NCBI RefSeq assembly: GCF_000170755.1
Contig: NZ_ABCK01000001.1
Span: 372,001 to 436,000 of the forward strand
DNA from: Lentisphaera araneosa HTCC2155
Lineage (GTDB): Bacteria > Verrucomicrobiota > Lentisphaeria > Lentisphaerales > Lentisphaeraceae
Direction of reading: 5' to 3'
DNA: 64,000 nt
In this document: one piece after another, positions 1 to 8,564 of the stretch
How the letters are laid out: each line of letters opens with the position of its first letter
Numbering within the stretch: the first letter of the stretch is position 1
Made by a program: the position numbers and the translations under genes
Notes under the pieces: model-generated
Databases searched by the model: none
Seen by the model: only the letters and a program-made list of their open reading frames with translations
What the model was told of the DNA's origin: nothing

Positions 1-7
1 AAAATAC

Positions 8-388
8 ATGGTTCGCAAGAAACAGGGCAAAGCTCAAATCAGTCATTTAAAGAGCAAAGGAAAATCGCGCTATGGCTCTCGCCTTAGGCTAAGAGAATCC
101 GAGGCTTTTTTTGATGAGATTTTAGAAAAGCTATTTAGTGAAGATTATAAATTCATTTCAAGTATTTATTATCATTGTCCCGTACGCCTCAAGGCTTGTC
201 TAAATGAAGCGGCTGAAGACCTAAAGTTAGATCTTAATCAATTCACTTGGAAACGCTTAGCTACTGATATTAAGGAATGTAGTTTTAATGAGTTTAAACG
301 AGTCAGTTCAGAACATCATTATTGCCGCTTTTTACTGGAAAACGAACATTCAAAAACCCCCTCAATCCCAGAATATAAAAAACTCTAA
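8..388 (+). CDS. Small basic hypothetical protein
   Basis: A 126-residue ORF with a Lys/Arg-rich N-terminus followed by a mixed alpha-helical-looking region that contains three Cys and several His without a clear metal motif. I recognise no family. Only seven bases precede the ATG in the window, so the ribosome binding site cannot be judged and the true start may lie upstream. It converges on mfd with a small hairpin between them. It has a sensible stop, is not overlapped by a better candidate, and its codon use resembles the neighbours, so it is probably a real gene of unknown role. Confidence 0.55.
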   Translation: MVRKKQGKAQISHLKSKGKSRYGSRLRLRESEAFFDEILEKLFSEDYKFISSIYYHCPVRLKACLNEAAEDLKLDLNQFTWKRLATDIKECSFNEFKRVSSEHHYCRFLLENEHSKTPSIPEYKKL

Positions 389-400
389 TCACCAAGGATT

Positions 401-424
401 ACTATTGTAAACTAATAGTTTTTT
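401..424 (+). terminator. Intrinsic terminator-like hairpin
   Basis: Stem ACTATT / AATAGT with a 7-base loop followed by six T residues, 13 bases after the stop of the first ORF. The stem is short and AT-rich, so it would be weak. It lies between two convergent genes. Confidence 0.4.
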
Positions 425-430
425 AGTCAG

Positions 431-3400
431 TTAAACAAGTTTAACTTTAAAACGTTTCGCAATATTTCTTAAGCCTTGCTCCACTTCATCTAATGCCGCA
501 TAGCCTTTTTGTTTTAATTTGGGGATTTTGCGAGCCTCGCAATAGAGACCGTCATTGCCTTCAAGGTAAAGCGAGGACTCTTTGATCTCACATGAATGAA
601 ACTCTAGTAAGTTACATAAAGATTTGATTTTGTGAATCACCACATAAGCTTTTACTTCGCTCGTAAAGTTTCCAAAACGATCTTTGAGTTCATCTTCTAA
701 ACTAATAATTTCATTATACTTCACTGCTGTAGAAAAGCGCTTATACATTTCTAGGCGAACATCATCTGATTCTATATACTGCGGTGTCAGTGCCACGGGG
801 ATTTTATTATCAATAGACTGAAAACCATAATGAATAAAATCGGCGCTAAAACTAGTACTTGTGTCTTGATGAATACTACCCTTTAAATCTTCGACTGATT
901 TTTTAAGAAGTTGACAATATAATTCAAAGCCCACGGCAGCAATATGACCACTCTGTTGCGAGCCCAACATATTCCCCGCTCCACGAATCTCGAGGTCACG
1001 CATAGCGAGTTTAAAGCCTGCTCCAGGATGAGTGTGTTTGCGAAGAGCGCTAAGTCTTTCTTTAGCATTATCCATAATAGCTTCATCACGAGGCATCAGT
1101 AAGTAACAATAAGCTTGACGATGATCACGCCCTACACGGCCGCGAAGTTGATAGAGTGAGGATAAGCCAAAGCGGTCAGCACGATCGATGACCATTGTAT
1201 TGGCATTGCGTATATCCATTCCTGACTCAATGATTGTTGTACAAACTAAAATCTGCCCATCTCCATCGGTAAATTCATTCATCACCATCTCGAGTTCTTC
1301 TTCATCCATCTGACCATGACCAATCAAAATATTAGCTTCTGGAAATTGCCTCTTCAGTTTAAGAGCCACATTTTCAATAGTCTTCACACGATTATGAAGA
1401 TAATAAACCTGCCCTCCTCGCTCCAGTTCACGCCTAATGGCGACCTCTATGATTTCATCATTTTCTTTTGTCACAATCGTACGTACAGGTTTACGGTTAT
1501 GCGGCGCCGTCAAAATTGTCGAGAAATCTCTCAAACCCGTCATGGAAAGATAGAGTGTCCTTGGAATTGGCGTTGCCGACATGGAGAGGATATCCACATT
1601 GACTCGCATGCGCTTCAAAGCTTCTTTACTTTCGACGCCAAAACGTTGCTCTTCATCAACGACCAATAAACCCAATTTTTGAAAGTTAATATCTTTTTGC
1701 AATAAACGATGAGTTCCTACCACAATATCGACTTCACCTTCAGCCATTTCTTTTAAGACTTGTTTCTGATCTTTTTTACTGATAAAACGACTCAAGGTCG
1801 CAATCTTAATCGGAAAATCTGACATCCTCTGAGAAAAAGAGTGAAAGTGCTGTTGAGCCAAAACTGTCGTTGGCACCACTATTGCGACTTGATGAGAACT
1901 CATGACAGCTTTAAAGGCAGCTCGCATGGCAACTTCAGTTTTACCAAAACCCACATCACCGCAGAGTAAGCGATCCATTGGTTTAGCTCTTTCCATGTCC
2001 TTTTTGACTTCTTCTATGGCGCTTAGCTGATCGGGAGTTTCTTCATAGGGAAAACTCTCCTCAAAAAGACTTTGCCAATGATTATCTTTGGGAAAAGAAA
2101 TCCCCTCGCTATGTTCTCGAGCGGCTTGAAGACGAAGTAACTCAGCTGCGTAGTCTCTGGCTGAATTTTCGGCTTTATCTAAAGATTTTTGCCAAAAGCC
2201 TGTCCCCAAGCGAGCTAATTTGGGTACGGATTTTTTGCCGCCGATATAACGCATCAATAAATGAGACGAATCGAGTGGTAAATAGAGTTTGCGATCGTCA
2301 GCAAATTCTAAAAGAAGAAACTCTTGGGAGTTTTTCACTTTAATGCCTAAGTAGCGGCAAATTCCGTAGTTTGCGTGCACCGCAAAATCACCTTCGTTGA
2401 GTTCTGGCTCATATTCTAAATTCTTCTGAAGTTGAGAGCTATACGACACATCTTTCGTTTCTTCAATTGGTCGTCCAAATAACTCTTGCTCACTAAGTAC
2501 AGCATATTTTAACTCTGGTACAATAAAGCCGTAGTGAAGTGAGACAGGGTATAATAACAAATTCTTTTTATTACCGAGTTCGAGGACTTCATTTAAACGT
2601 TCTACTCCTGCTTCACTGCCACAAAAAACATGGACAGACCAGGACTTATTAATCCAGGACTTAACTCGATCAATCAGAAACTTTTGATGCGCTTGGTGAA
2701 TTGACCTTTCCACTTCAGGTAATGTACTGCGATAGACAGGTGCTAAAGCAGCTACAGGAAAATCTTTAATATTATAGTCAGCTTGTATATCTATATCGGA
2801 CACAAGTTCAATGGAGTTCTTAATTTCATCCCACAAGCTAAGTTGGACCTTTTCCTGATATCGCTCAAGATGTCGATCAATTGATTCTTCTTCCACAACA
2901 CAAAGCTTAAAGCCTTTTATATACTCCAAGATACCTCGAGGCTCTAAACCACACTTTTCTACTGGGCTCACTTGGTATGATTTTGCATCGGCAATTGATT
3001 TTTGTGAGTCCACGTCGAATAAACGAAGCGAATCAATTTCATCATCAAAAAAATCTATGCGGACAGGAAACTTTTGATCAGGTGAAAAAACATCTAGAAT
3101 GCCGCCCCGAAGACTAAATTCTCCGGGTAAGCTTACTTGGGCTTCGTTATCAAAGCCCATCTCTGTGAAAATTTCGCAAAGCTTCTCAGGGGCATATTGC
3201 TCATCGGCTAGTTTCAGTATTAAACTTTGCGAATTCAGCAAACCTGGCGGAGTCACGGCGCAAAGTAATGAGGCAACTGAACAGATAAGAACTTGAGGCT
3301 CACCACGGTTTTGCAACAATTGATTCAGTGTACGTGAGCGTTCTAAATCTATATCATATTCAACTTGATCAGAATTGAATTCTGGGTAGAGGAGTAAGTC

Positions 3401-3619
3401 TACATTCGGTAATAAAGATGCACTTTGATATTTCTTGAACTCATTAAAACAACTTTCTGCTTTCGATGACGTTTCAAAAACACAAAGCAACCTTGTGTGA
3501 TCACTCACATTTTTAGCTAGAGCTAAATTTACGAGCTCTGGATCTGAAAGCTTTGTTTCTTTTTGATTGGGGAGGGATTGGAGTATTTCGTCAAAATTTT
3601 TAACAAATGAATTAAACAC
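431..3619 (-). CDS. mfd: Transcription-repair coupling factor Mfd
   Basis: Cytoplasmic ATP-dependent translocase that releases RNA polymerase stalled at DNA lesions and recruits UvrA. The 1062 residues carry the family layout: a UvrB-like N-terminal module, an RNA-polymerase-interacting domain beginning at LNEGDFAVHANYGI, then the RecG-like motor with Walker A (CGDVGFGKTE), a DEEQ motif (VVDEEQRFG), the SATPIPRTL motif, the RGRVGR motif and the C-terminal UvrA-binding regulatory domain. Length is slightly short of the 1150 typical of the family but no domain is missing. It lies 26 bases downstream of the RibBA-type gene, so it is probably the last gene of that transcript. The start ATG is the first Met ahead of the conserved N-terminus. 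Confidence 0.96.
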   Translation of the reverse strand: MFNSFVKNFDEILQSLPNQKETKLSDPELVNLALAKNVSDHTRLLCVFETSSKAESCFNEFKKYQSASLLPNVDLLLYPEFNSDQVEYDIDLERSRTLNQLLQNRGEPQVLICSVASLLCAVTPPGLLNSQSLILKLADEQYAPEKLCEIFTEMGFDNEAQVSLPGEFSLRGGILDVFSPDQKFPVRIDFFDDEIDSLRLFDVDSQKSIADAKSYQVSPVEKCGLEPRGILEYIKGFKLCVVEEESIDRHLERYQEKVQLSLWDEIKNSIELVSDIDIQADYNIKDFPVAALAPVYRSTLPEVERSIHQAHQKFLIDRVKSWINKSWSVHVFCGSEAGVERLNEVLELGNKKNLLLYPVSLHYGFIVPELKYAVLSEQELFGRPIEETKDVSYSSQLQKNLEYEPELNEGDFAVHANYGICRYLGIKVKNSQEFLLLEFADDRKLYLPLDSSHLLMRYIGGKKSVPKLARLGTGFWQKSLDKAENSARDYAAELLRLQAAREHSEGISFPKDNHWQSLFEESFPYEETPDQLSAIEEVKKDMERAKPMDRLLCGDVGFGKTEVAMRAAFKAVMSSHQVAIVVPTTVLAQQHFHSFSQRMSDFPIKIATLSRFISKKDQKQVLKEMAEGEVDIVVGTHRLLQKDINFQKLGLLVVDEEQRFGVESKEALKRMRVNVDILSMSATPIPRTLYLSMTGLRDFSTILTAPHNRKPVRTIVTKENDEIIEVAIRRELERGGQVYYLHNRVKTIENVALKLKRQFPEANILIGHGQMDEEELEMVMNEFTDGDGQILVCTTIIESGMDIRNANTMVIDRADRFGLSSLYQLRGRVGRDHRQAYCYLLMPRDEAIMDNAKERLSALRKHTHPGAGFKLAMRDLEIRGAGNMLGSQQSGHIAAVGFELYCQLLKKSVEDLKGSIHQDTSTSFSADFIHYGFQSIDNKIPVALTPQYIESDDVRLEMYKRFSTAVKYNEIISLEDELKDRFGNFTSEVKAYVVIHKIKSLCNLLEFHSCEIKESSLYLEGNDGLYCEARKIPKLKQKGYAALDEVEQGLRNIAKRFKVKLV

Positions 3620-3645
3620 AATGAACTCCTACAGGGGAATAGAAC

Positions 3646-4731
3646 CTAAATTCTATGTCCCATACGATCTCGTTTAGTGTCCAAATAACGCTTATTGTGC
3701 TTAGAAGGTGGAATGATGTGAGAAACCTGTTGTTCCACGGATAAGCCATAACGATTCAAACCGGTGATTTTCGCAGGGTTATTCGTCAATAATTTAAGCG
3801 GTTCAAATTTAAGGTAGTTAATTATTTGAGCACCGATCAAGTAATCCCTTGCATCTTCAGGCATGCCAACCGCTATATTGGCATCTACTGTGTCCATGCC
3901 ATGGAATTGTTGTAAATAATAAGCGTCAAGTTTAGCTTTTAAGCCAATTCCACGACCTTCTTGCCTTAGGTAGACGAGAGCACCATAGCCGTATTCTTTG
4001 ATTTCCTCTAAACCTTTGCTTAACTGATCTCCGCAGTCGCACAGTAAAGAACCAAAAACATGACCAGTTAAACACTCAGATTCGATTCGTACAAGAGGAG
4101 TTTTCTTCTCTTCTTTTTTTTCATCACACACAAAAGCCCAATGGTAGCGAGCATCAATTTCCGAATAGAATGAATAGAGTTTAAAACTACCTTGCTGAAG
4201 ATCGAGTTCAGTCATCCCCGTCATCTCGATTAATCGTGGATTAAAGAAGCGTGATAAACTCACGTCCTCCTCGTTCAACAATAAACTGGAATCAACATTG
4301 ACTTTGTTATAAATCTTTGTGTAGATAAGGCAGTGTTCGTCACCTTCAACATTTGAAGCAAACTCTACGATTCGTCCTTCAACTGATAGATTCTCTAATA
4401 TATCGTGATTTTTTACGACTCGTAAGAGGACTCTATCTTCTGTTTCAGACTGATTATTAAAAACATTAATGAGTCCTTGTGGAGTAAACTCACATGGCAA
4501 GACTGTACAATCTTCAATAATCTCTCGAGACTGACAGATTTCACTCTGGTCACTCACAAGTAAAGATAGTGGACCACCATAAGTCATCAAATCAGCTATT
4601 TTTAATTCTGCACTCTTGTTCAAAAAACAAAAAGCATAAACATCTTCGGACTTTTCTGCTTTGTAATAAAGCAATTCACCACGACGTAAGTGATCTAACT
4701 TTTTTTCGAGTCTATCTTTGAGTTGATTCAT
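3646..4731 (-). CDS. ribA: RibBA-type protein with intact GTP cyclohydrolase II half
   Basis: The C-terminal half is a canonical GTP cyclohydrolase II, which opens the imidazole ring of GTP in the first step of riboflavin synthesis. The zinc-binding Cys are C220, C231 and C233 (SECLTGHVFGSLLCDCG), and the substrate-binding RQEGRGIGL (256-264) and TNNP (316-319) motifs are present. The first 200 residues occupy the place of a 3,4-dihydroxy-2-butanone-4-phosphate (DHBP) synthase domain but lack the acidic DDEDRENEGD-type loop and the GHTEA motif, so I expect no RibB activity. Its ATG overlaps the stop of the upstream paralogue by one base (TAATG), implying translational coupling. The product may work as a heteromer with that paralogue; this is inference. 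Confidence 0.9.
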   Translation of the reverse strand: MNQLKDRLEKKLDHLRRGELLYYKAEKSEDVYAFCFLNKSAELKIADLMTYGGPLSLLVSDQSEICQSREIIEDCTVLPCEFTPQGLINVFNNQSETEDRVLLRVVKNHDILENLSVEGRIVEFASNVEGDEHCLIYTKIYNKVNVDSSLLLNEEDVSLSRFFNPRLIEMTGMTELDLQQGSFKLYSFYSEIDARYHWAFVCDEKKEEKKTPLVRIESECLTGHVFGSLLCDCGDQLSKGLEEIKEYGYGALVYLRQEGRGIGLKAKLDAYYLQQFHGMDTVDANIAVGMPEDARDYLIGAQIINYLKFEPLKLLTNNPAKITGLNRYGLSVEQQVSHIIPPSKHNKRYLDTKRDRMGHRI

Positions 4732-5813
4732 TAATACTTCACCTGTTCAACGATTTCTAAACCGTAGTTATTAATCCCAATGAAGCTGGAAGGGCTATTG
4801 CTCATAAGCCTCATTTTACGCACGCCTAAATCTCTTAAAATTTGAGCACCCAAGCCATAAGCCATACCATCCTTAGGTCGCAAAGTTTTGATTTCACCAT
4901 TTTCCATCCATATATCTGTTGGACGCTTAGAGTCACTAAACAAACCAGAATTGGCTGCTTGTTCAGGAGTATTCCTCAAAAATACAATGATGCCCGAACC
5001 TTCATCAGCTACTTGTTTCATCGCTCTATTTAAAGATGAACCCTCTTCGTTTTTTAAGCGATTAACAATATTACCAATCGACCATTCACTATGAACTCTT
5101 ACTAAAACAGTTTCATCTTCATCAAATTTGTCTTTCCCACAAGTTAAAACTAAATCAATCCCCCTAGCAGGGTCGTAAATAACATTATAAACATGAAGTC
5201 GAAAGTCCCCGTAATCAGTTGGCATATTTACGATATTGAGAGCTTCTACTAAAGGTTCTTTATTTAAACGATATTCAATAACATCGTTTAAATCAGTAAT
5301 CGCTAAATCATTATCAGACGCAAAGTACTTAACTTGCTCTTCACTTAAGCCGTTGGCTTCTTCATCTAAAAGTTGACAAAAAACACTTCCTTCTGAGTGC
5401 TCCGATAAACGTGCTAAATCATATGCAGCTTCCGCAATACCAGGTTTGACCAAAGCAGCACCATGAGAAATCCAGTTAACTTTCAGAAAACCTGGACTTA
5501 TAAAATCACCCGCTTGTACATGCTCGTCTATCATCCTTAAAATACAGTGGCAGCGATCGTTAGCGTTTATACCCGTTTTTAAGGTATTATTCAGTTCAAA
5601 AGTCTGACGACTTAATACTGAGTTCAAAGGAGATGATTTTTTAAGTGCTATTTGAACTTGGCCACGACAATCGTTCATCATAAAAGTTACATAAGCTGAA
5701 GTGCACGCGGCAGCCGCAAAAACAAGGTAATATTTATCATCATCCGCAACGACGACTCGATCCCCTGATTTAAGCTTATCTAAAACTTTTTCTGTATCTC
5801 TGTCTAGACTCAT
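4731..5813 (-). CDS. Degenerate RibBA paralogue, probably non-catalytic
   Basis: A 360-residue protein with the full RibBA layout whose active sites are eroded. In the DHBP synthase half the acidic loop reads VVADDDKYYLVFAA (21-34), GINANDR (81-87) still recalls GIxAxDR, and the GHTEA motif has become PGIAEA (124-129), so the catalytic His is gone while the following AYDLARL remains alignable. In the GTP cyclohydrolase II half the zinc Cys are lost (HSEWSIGNIV at 241-250), RQEGRG has become RNTPEQ, and TNNP has become SNSP. It is first in the operon and coupled to the intact GTP cyclohydrolase II gene. Possible roles are a structural or regulatory subunit, or a neofunctionalised enzyme. No FMN riboswitch was seen upstream. 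Confidence 0.85.
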   Translation of the reverse strand: MSLDRDTEKVLDKLKSGDRVVVADDDKYYLVFAAAACTSAYVTFMMNDCRGQVQIALKKSSPLNSVLSRQTFELNNTLKTGINANDRCHCILRMIDEHVQAGDFISPGFLKVNWISHGAALVKPGIAEAAYDLARLSEHSEGSVFCQLLDEEANGLSEEQVKYFASDNDLAITDLNDVIEYRLNKEPLVEALNIVNMPTDYGDFRLHVYNVIYDPARGIDLVLTCGKDKFDEDETVLVRVHSEWSIGNIVNRLKNEEGSSLNRAMKQVADEGSGIIVFLRNTPEQAANSGLFSDSKRPTDIWMENGEIKTLRPKDGMAYGLGAQILRDLGVRKMRLMSNSPSSFIGINNYGLEIVEQVKY

Positions 5814-5876
5814 TTATAAAATTCCATTAAAAATAATTTACCCTATGTAACCCCAAAAACCTAATAGTCAAATACA

Positions 5877-5900
5877 CTATTGATAACCCATTATCAATAG
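5877..5900. promoter_or_regulatory. Perfect 10-bp inverted repeat
   Basis: CTATTGATAA / TTATCAATAG separated by CCCA, between the stop of the 169-residue gene and the start of the RibBA paralogue, both on the minus strand. There is no T-tract, so it is a poor terminator. It could be an operator for the riboflavin/mfd unit or an RNA-stability hairpin. Confidence 0.4.
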
Positions 5901-5913
5901 AATGACTCAAAAC

Positions 5914-6423
5914 TTAAGTTATGATCTTTTCTCCAATCATACAGCAGATCTGGGATTCTGGTCCATCGCCATATTCACATATAATAAAATAAGGTGAACT
6001 TGGGCTCGTTTCGCAAAAATAGAGCGCAAAAGCAAAGGGACACTCACCCTCTCCTTCCCAACTATCAATCTTCACTAAACCTCTATATTCGCTTTGTTTT
6101 TTGTAAGTAAAATTTTGCTTTTCAACCTGATTAAAAATACTCTTGGCAAAAGTATCGGATTCAAAGTCACCCTCTTCAAATATCCATGGGCAATCAAGAA
6201 GGTCGGCGCGATTGCCCATCGGCAAATCGTGATGAAGGTGAAAGTGAAGTGCTGGGAAATCATTTTCGTTACTGACTAAAACATAAAGATCTTCATGCTC
6301 ATCTCCCAATTCGGAAAAAATATATTTTCCTGCATAGGTTTTCGCTTTTAGAAACACACTGTGTCCCTCATACTGAAATTCAGTATTGGGTTTGTGATTA
6401 TCTATGAATTGAAAATTAAACAT
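5914..6423 (-). CDS. Hypothetical acidic cytoplasmic protein coupled to hisC
   Basis: I take the ATG at 6423 as the start. It overlaps the end of hisC by eight bases, whereas the longer reading would lie deep inside hisC. The 169-residue product begins MFNFQFID, is acidic, contains a His cluster (ALHFHLHHDLPMG) and a Cys pair near the C-terminus (ICCMIG), and has no signal peptide or membrane segment. I recognise no family. The overlap with hisC suggests translation follows hisC. Confidence 0.6.
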   Translation of the reverse strand: MFNFQFIDNHKPNTEFQYEGHSVFLKAKTYAGKYIFSELGDEHEDLYVLVSNENDFPALHFHLHHDLPMGNRADLLDCPWIFEEGDFESDTFAKSIFNQVEKQNFTYKKQSEYRGLVKIDSWEGEGECPFAFALYFCETSPSSPYFIICEYGDGPESQICCMIGEKIIT

Positions 6424-7525
6424 CGTTAGATTGACGCAATTGCTTAATGGCTGAACCAAAAGCTTGATTTTCTTCGGCTGTACCAAAACTTACGCGAATC
6501 CAATCGTCTAAAAGATAAGGTTGTAAAGGACGCACAATGACACCAAGTGCCATAAGTTTTTGAGCGATATCACCACCATTCCCAGTTTTAATCAAGACAA
6601 AATTTGCGTAGGAAGGTATAAATTCGAGTTCCAATTCATTACAGAGTTGTTCGTAGTACTGTTTCGCTGATCTATAGGCTTCTATTGAGTCTTGCAAAAA
6701 CTCGTCATCATCGAGTGCGGCAACAGCCATATTTTGAGCTGCGAGGTTGGCGTTAAAGGGTTGGCGTGGTTTGTTTAATTCACTCACTAATTCTGCTGAT
6801 GCCATACCGTAACCAATTCTAATTCCAGCTAAACCATAAGCTTTTGAAAATGTTCTTAACACTATGCACGTTTTACCCTTCTTAACGAAAGATAAAGTAT
6901 CAGGCATTTCCCCAAGACATATTTCTGCGTAAGCTTCGTCAAACACAACTAAGACATCATCAGGGACTTGCTCCATGAAGTTATCTATCTCTTCTTGAGA
7001 GATCAAAGTACCCGTCGGATTATTCGGATTACAAACAAAAACGAGCGATGTTTCTGGAGTGATCGCTTTTGCCATAGCATCTAGATCGTGCTGAAGTCCA
7101 GCTTTCACCGGAACTTCAATAAAATCGCCGCCCATCATTGCAGTGAGGATTTTATATATAACAAATGCGTGTGCTGAAGCTACAACGGCTTTGCCTGGTC
7201 CTAAAAAAACTTGTGCTAAAAAAACTAAAATCTCATTGGAGCCTGCACCAAAGATGAATTGATCTGGCTCTAAGTTCATTTTTTTCGAGAGCTTGTCTCT
7301 TAGCTCCCAGGCACCAGCATCAGGATATCGGTGTAAGTTTGAAACACATTCAATGAGAGCTTTCTGCGCTTTGGGTGAAACACCTAAAACACTTTCGTTT
7401 GAAGCTATTTTTACAATCTCATCTGGGTTCAAACCAAAATCTCTCGCCACATCTTCTATGGGTCGACCCGGCTGATAGGGGCGGACTTTGCTCACAGGCT
7501 CGTTGATTTTATCAAGTATTTTCAT
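6416..7525 (-). CDS. hisC: Histidinol-phosphate aminotransferase
   Basis: PLP-dependent class I/II aminotransferase that converts imidazole-acetol phosphate and glutamate to histidinol phosphate. The 369 residues show the Asn of NPNNPTG, the Asp/Tyr of FDEAYAE, the Schiff-base Lys in SKAYGLAGIRIGYG and a C-terminal Arg in DWIRVSFGT. Length is normal for HisC (about 350-370). No other his genes are adjacent, so the gene is isolated from a histidine operon. Some HisC-like enzymes act on aromatic amino acids, so substrate specificity is not certain. Confidence 0.9.
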   Translation of the reverse strand: MKILDKINEPVSKVRPYQPGRPIEDVARDFGLNPDEIVKIASNESVLGVSPKAQKALIECVSNLHRYPDAGAWELRDKLSKKMNLEPDQFIFGAGSNEILVFLAQVFLGPGKAVVASAHAFVIYKILTAMMGGDFIEVPVKAGLQHDLDAMAKAITPETSLVFVCNPNNPTGTLISQEEIDNFMEQVPDDVLVVFDEAYAEICLGEMPDTLSFVKKGKTCIVLRTFSKAYGLAGIRIGYGMASAELVSELNKPRQPFNANLAAQNMAVAALDDDEFLQDSIEAYRSAKQYYEQLCNELELEFIPSYANFVLIKTGNGGDIAQKLMALGVIVRPLQPYLLDDWIRVSFGTAEENQAFGSAIKQLRQSNDV

Positions 7526-7613
7526 TACCTTACCTAAAATTGAGTTTATTCTCTGAAAAATGCCCCTAAGATAAAGCTGACTTGCTAACTTTCACTCGGG
7601 ACTCAAAAAAAGC

Positions 7614-8564
7614 ATGAAACTTTTCAGAACAGAGATTATTCCTCAACAAACTTGTCCCGAAAGACTCAGTTGGCAAAACTCTTTTATTTCTCTTGGTTCT
7701 TGCTTTGCCGATAAGAGCTCTAAACTCCTTCAAAAATCAGGTGTAAAGGTTTATTCAAACCCTACTGGAGTTCTCTATAATCCACAAAGTATTGCCGATT
7801 TAATCAACAATAGCTTAGAGGGGAAAGTGTGGTCAAAAAATGAATGCGTGATTCATGAAAAACGCGAAGTTTTTCCATTTATCCAAGGAACACAAAGCGA
7901 TCCCATTAAATTTATTAATGACACACAAACCGAACTTTTAGAGCAGATCAATAATGCGGACGTCCTTTTAGTCACTTTCGGGACCGCCTGGGCTTATCGC
8001 TTATTAACAAATAATGAAGTTGTCGCCAACTGCCATAAATTACCCAGTCAGCTATTCAAAAGACAGATGCTTGATCTTGATAGTATTTACAAAACTTGGA
8101 ATCAAACCATTTTAAAGCTTCAAGAAAACAAGCCTGAATTAAAAATCATATTCACAGTTAGTCCCGTAAGACACCTAAGAGATGATTTCAGAGATAATCA
8201 AATCAGTAAATCGACCCTCCATTTAGCCATTGAAAAACTCGTTAAACACAATGAAAATTGTTTCTATTTTCCAGCCTACGAAATTATGATGGATGATCTA
8301 AGGGATTACCGCTTCTATTCTGAGGACATGGCGCACCCAAGCGATGAAGCCACTGCTTATATCTTAGATAAATTTATCAAATCAAGTTTTGACCAAGCCT
8401 CTGAAAAATACTTTTTAGAAGCCCAAAAAATTAGTAGCATGTTTGAACATAAGCTTTTAAATCCTGAGAGTGAAGACAGTCAGAAATTTATACTTTCCCG
8501 TCAAAAGAAAGCTCACGGTTTTCTTAAAAAATACCCTTCGAGTTTACTGGCTATCAATGTCTAA
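7614..8564 (+). CDS. GSCFA domain protein (SGNH-like hydrolase)
   Basis: The N-terminus contains the name-giving GSCFA motif (FISLGSCFADKS, about residues 26-37), followed by NPTGVLYNP and by VTFGTAWAY and SPVRHLRD blocks, all characteristic of the GSCFA family, which is related to SGNH/GDSL hydrolases. The DMAHPSDEA segment near residue 240 supplies a candidate catalytic Asp-His pair. No signal peptide is visible. The stop overlaps the murJ start by eight bases, so the two are probably co-translated, which suggests a cell-envelope substrate. Its actual substrate is unknown. Confidence 0.85.
   Translation: MKLFRTEIIPQQTCPERLSWQNSFISLGSCFADKSSKLLQKSGVKVYSNPTGVLYNPQSIADLINNSLEGKVWSKNECVIHEKREVFPFIQGTQSDPIKFINDTQTELLEQINNADVLLVTFGTAWAYRLLTNNEVVANCHKLPSQLFKRQMLDLDSIYKTWNQTILKLQENKPELKIIFTVSPVRHLRDDFRDNQISKSTLHLAIEKLVKHNENCFYFPAYEIMMDDLRDYRFYSEDMAHPSDEATAYILDKFIKSSFDQASEKYFLEAQKISSMFEHKLLNPESEDSQKFILSRQKKAHGFLKKYPSSLLAINV

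Noticed and set aside
5814-5913. FMN riboswitch ahead of the RibBA pair
   Set aside because: The gap is only 100 bp and contains none of the conserved RFN blocks; only a simple inverted repeat is present.
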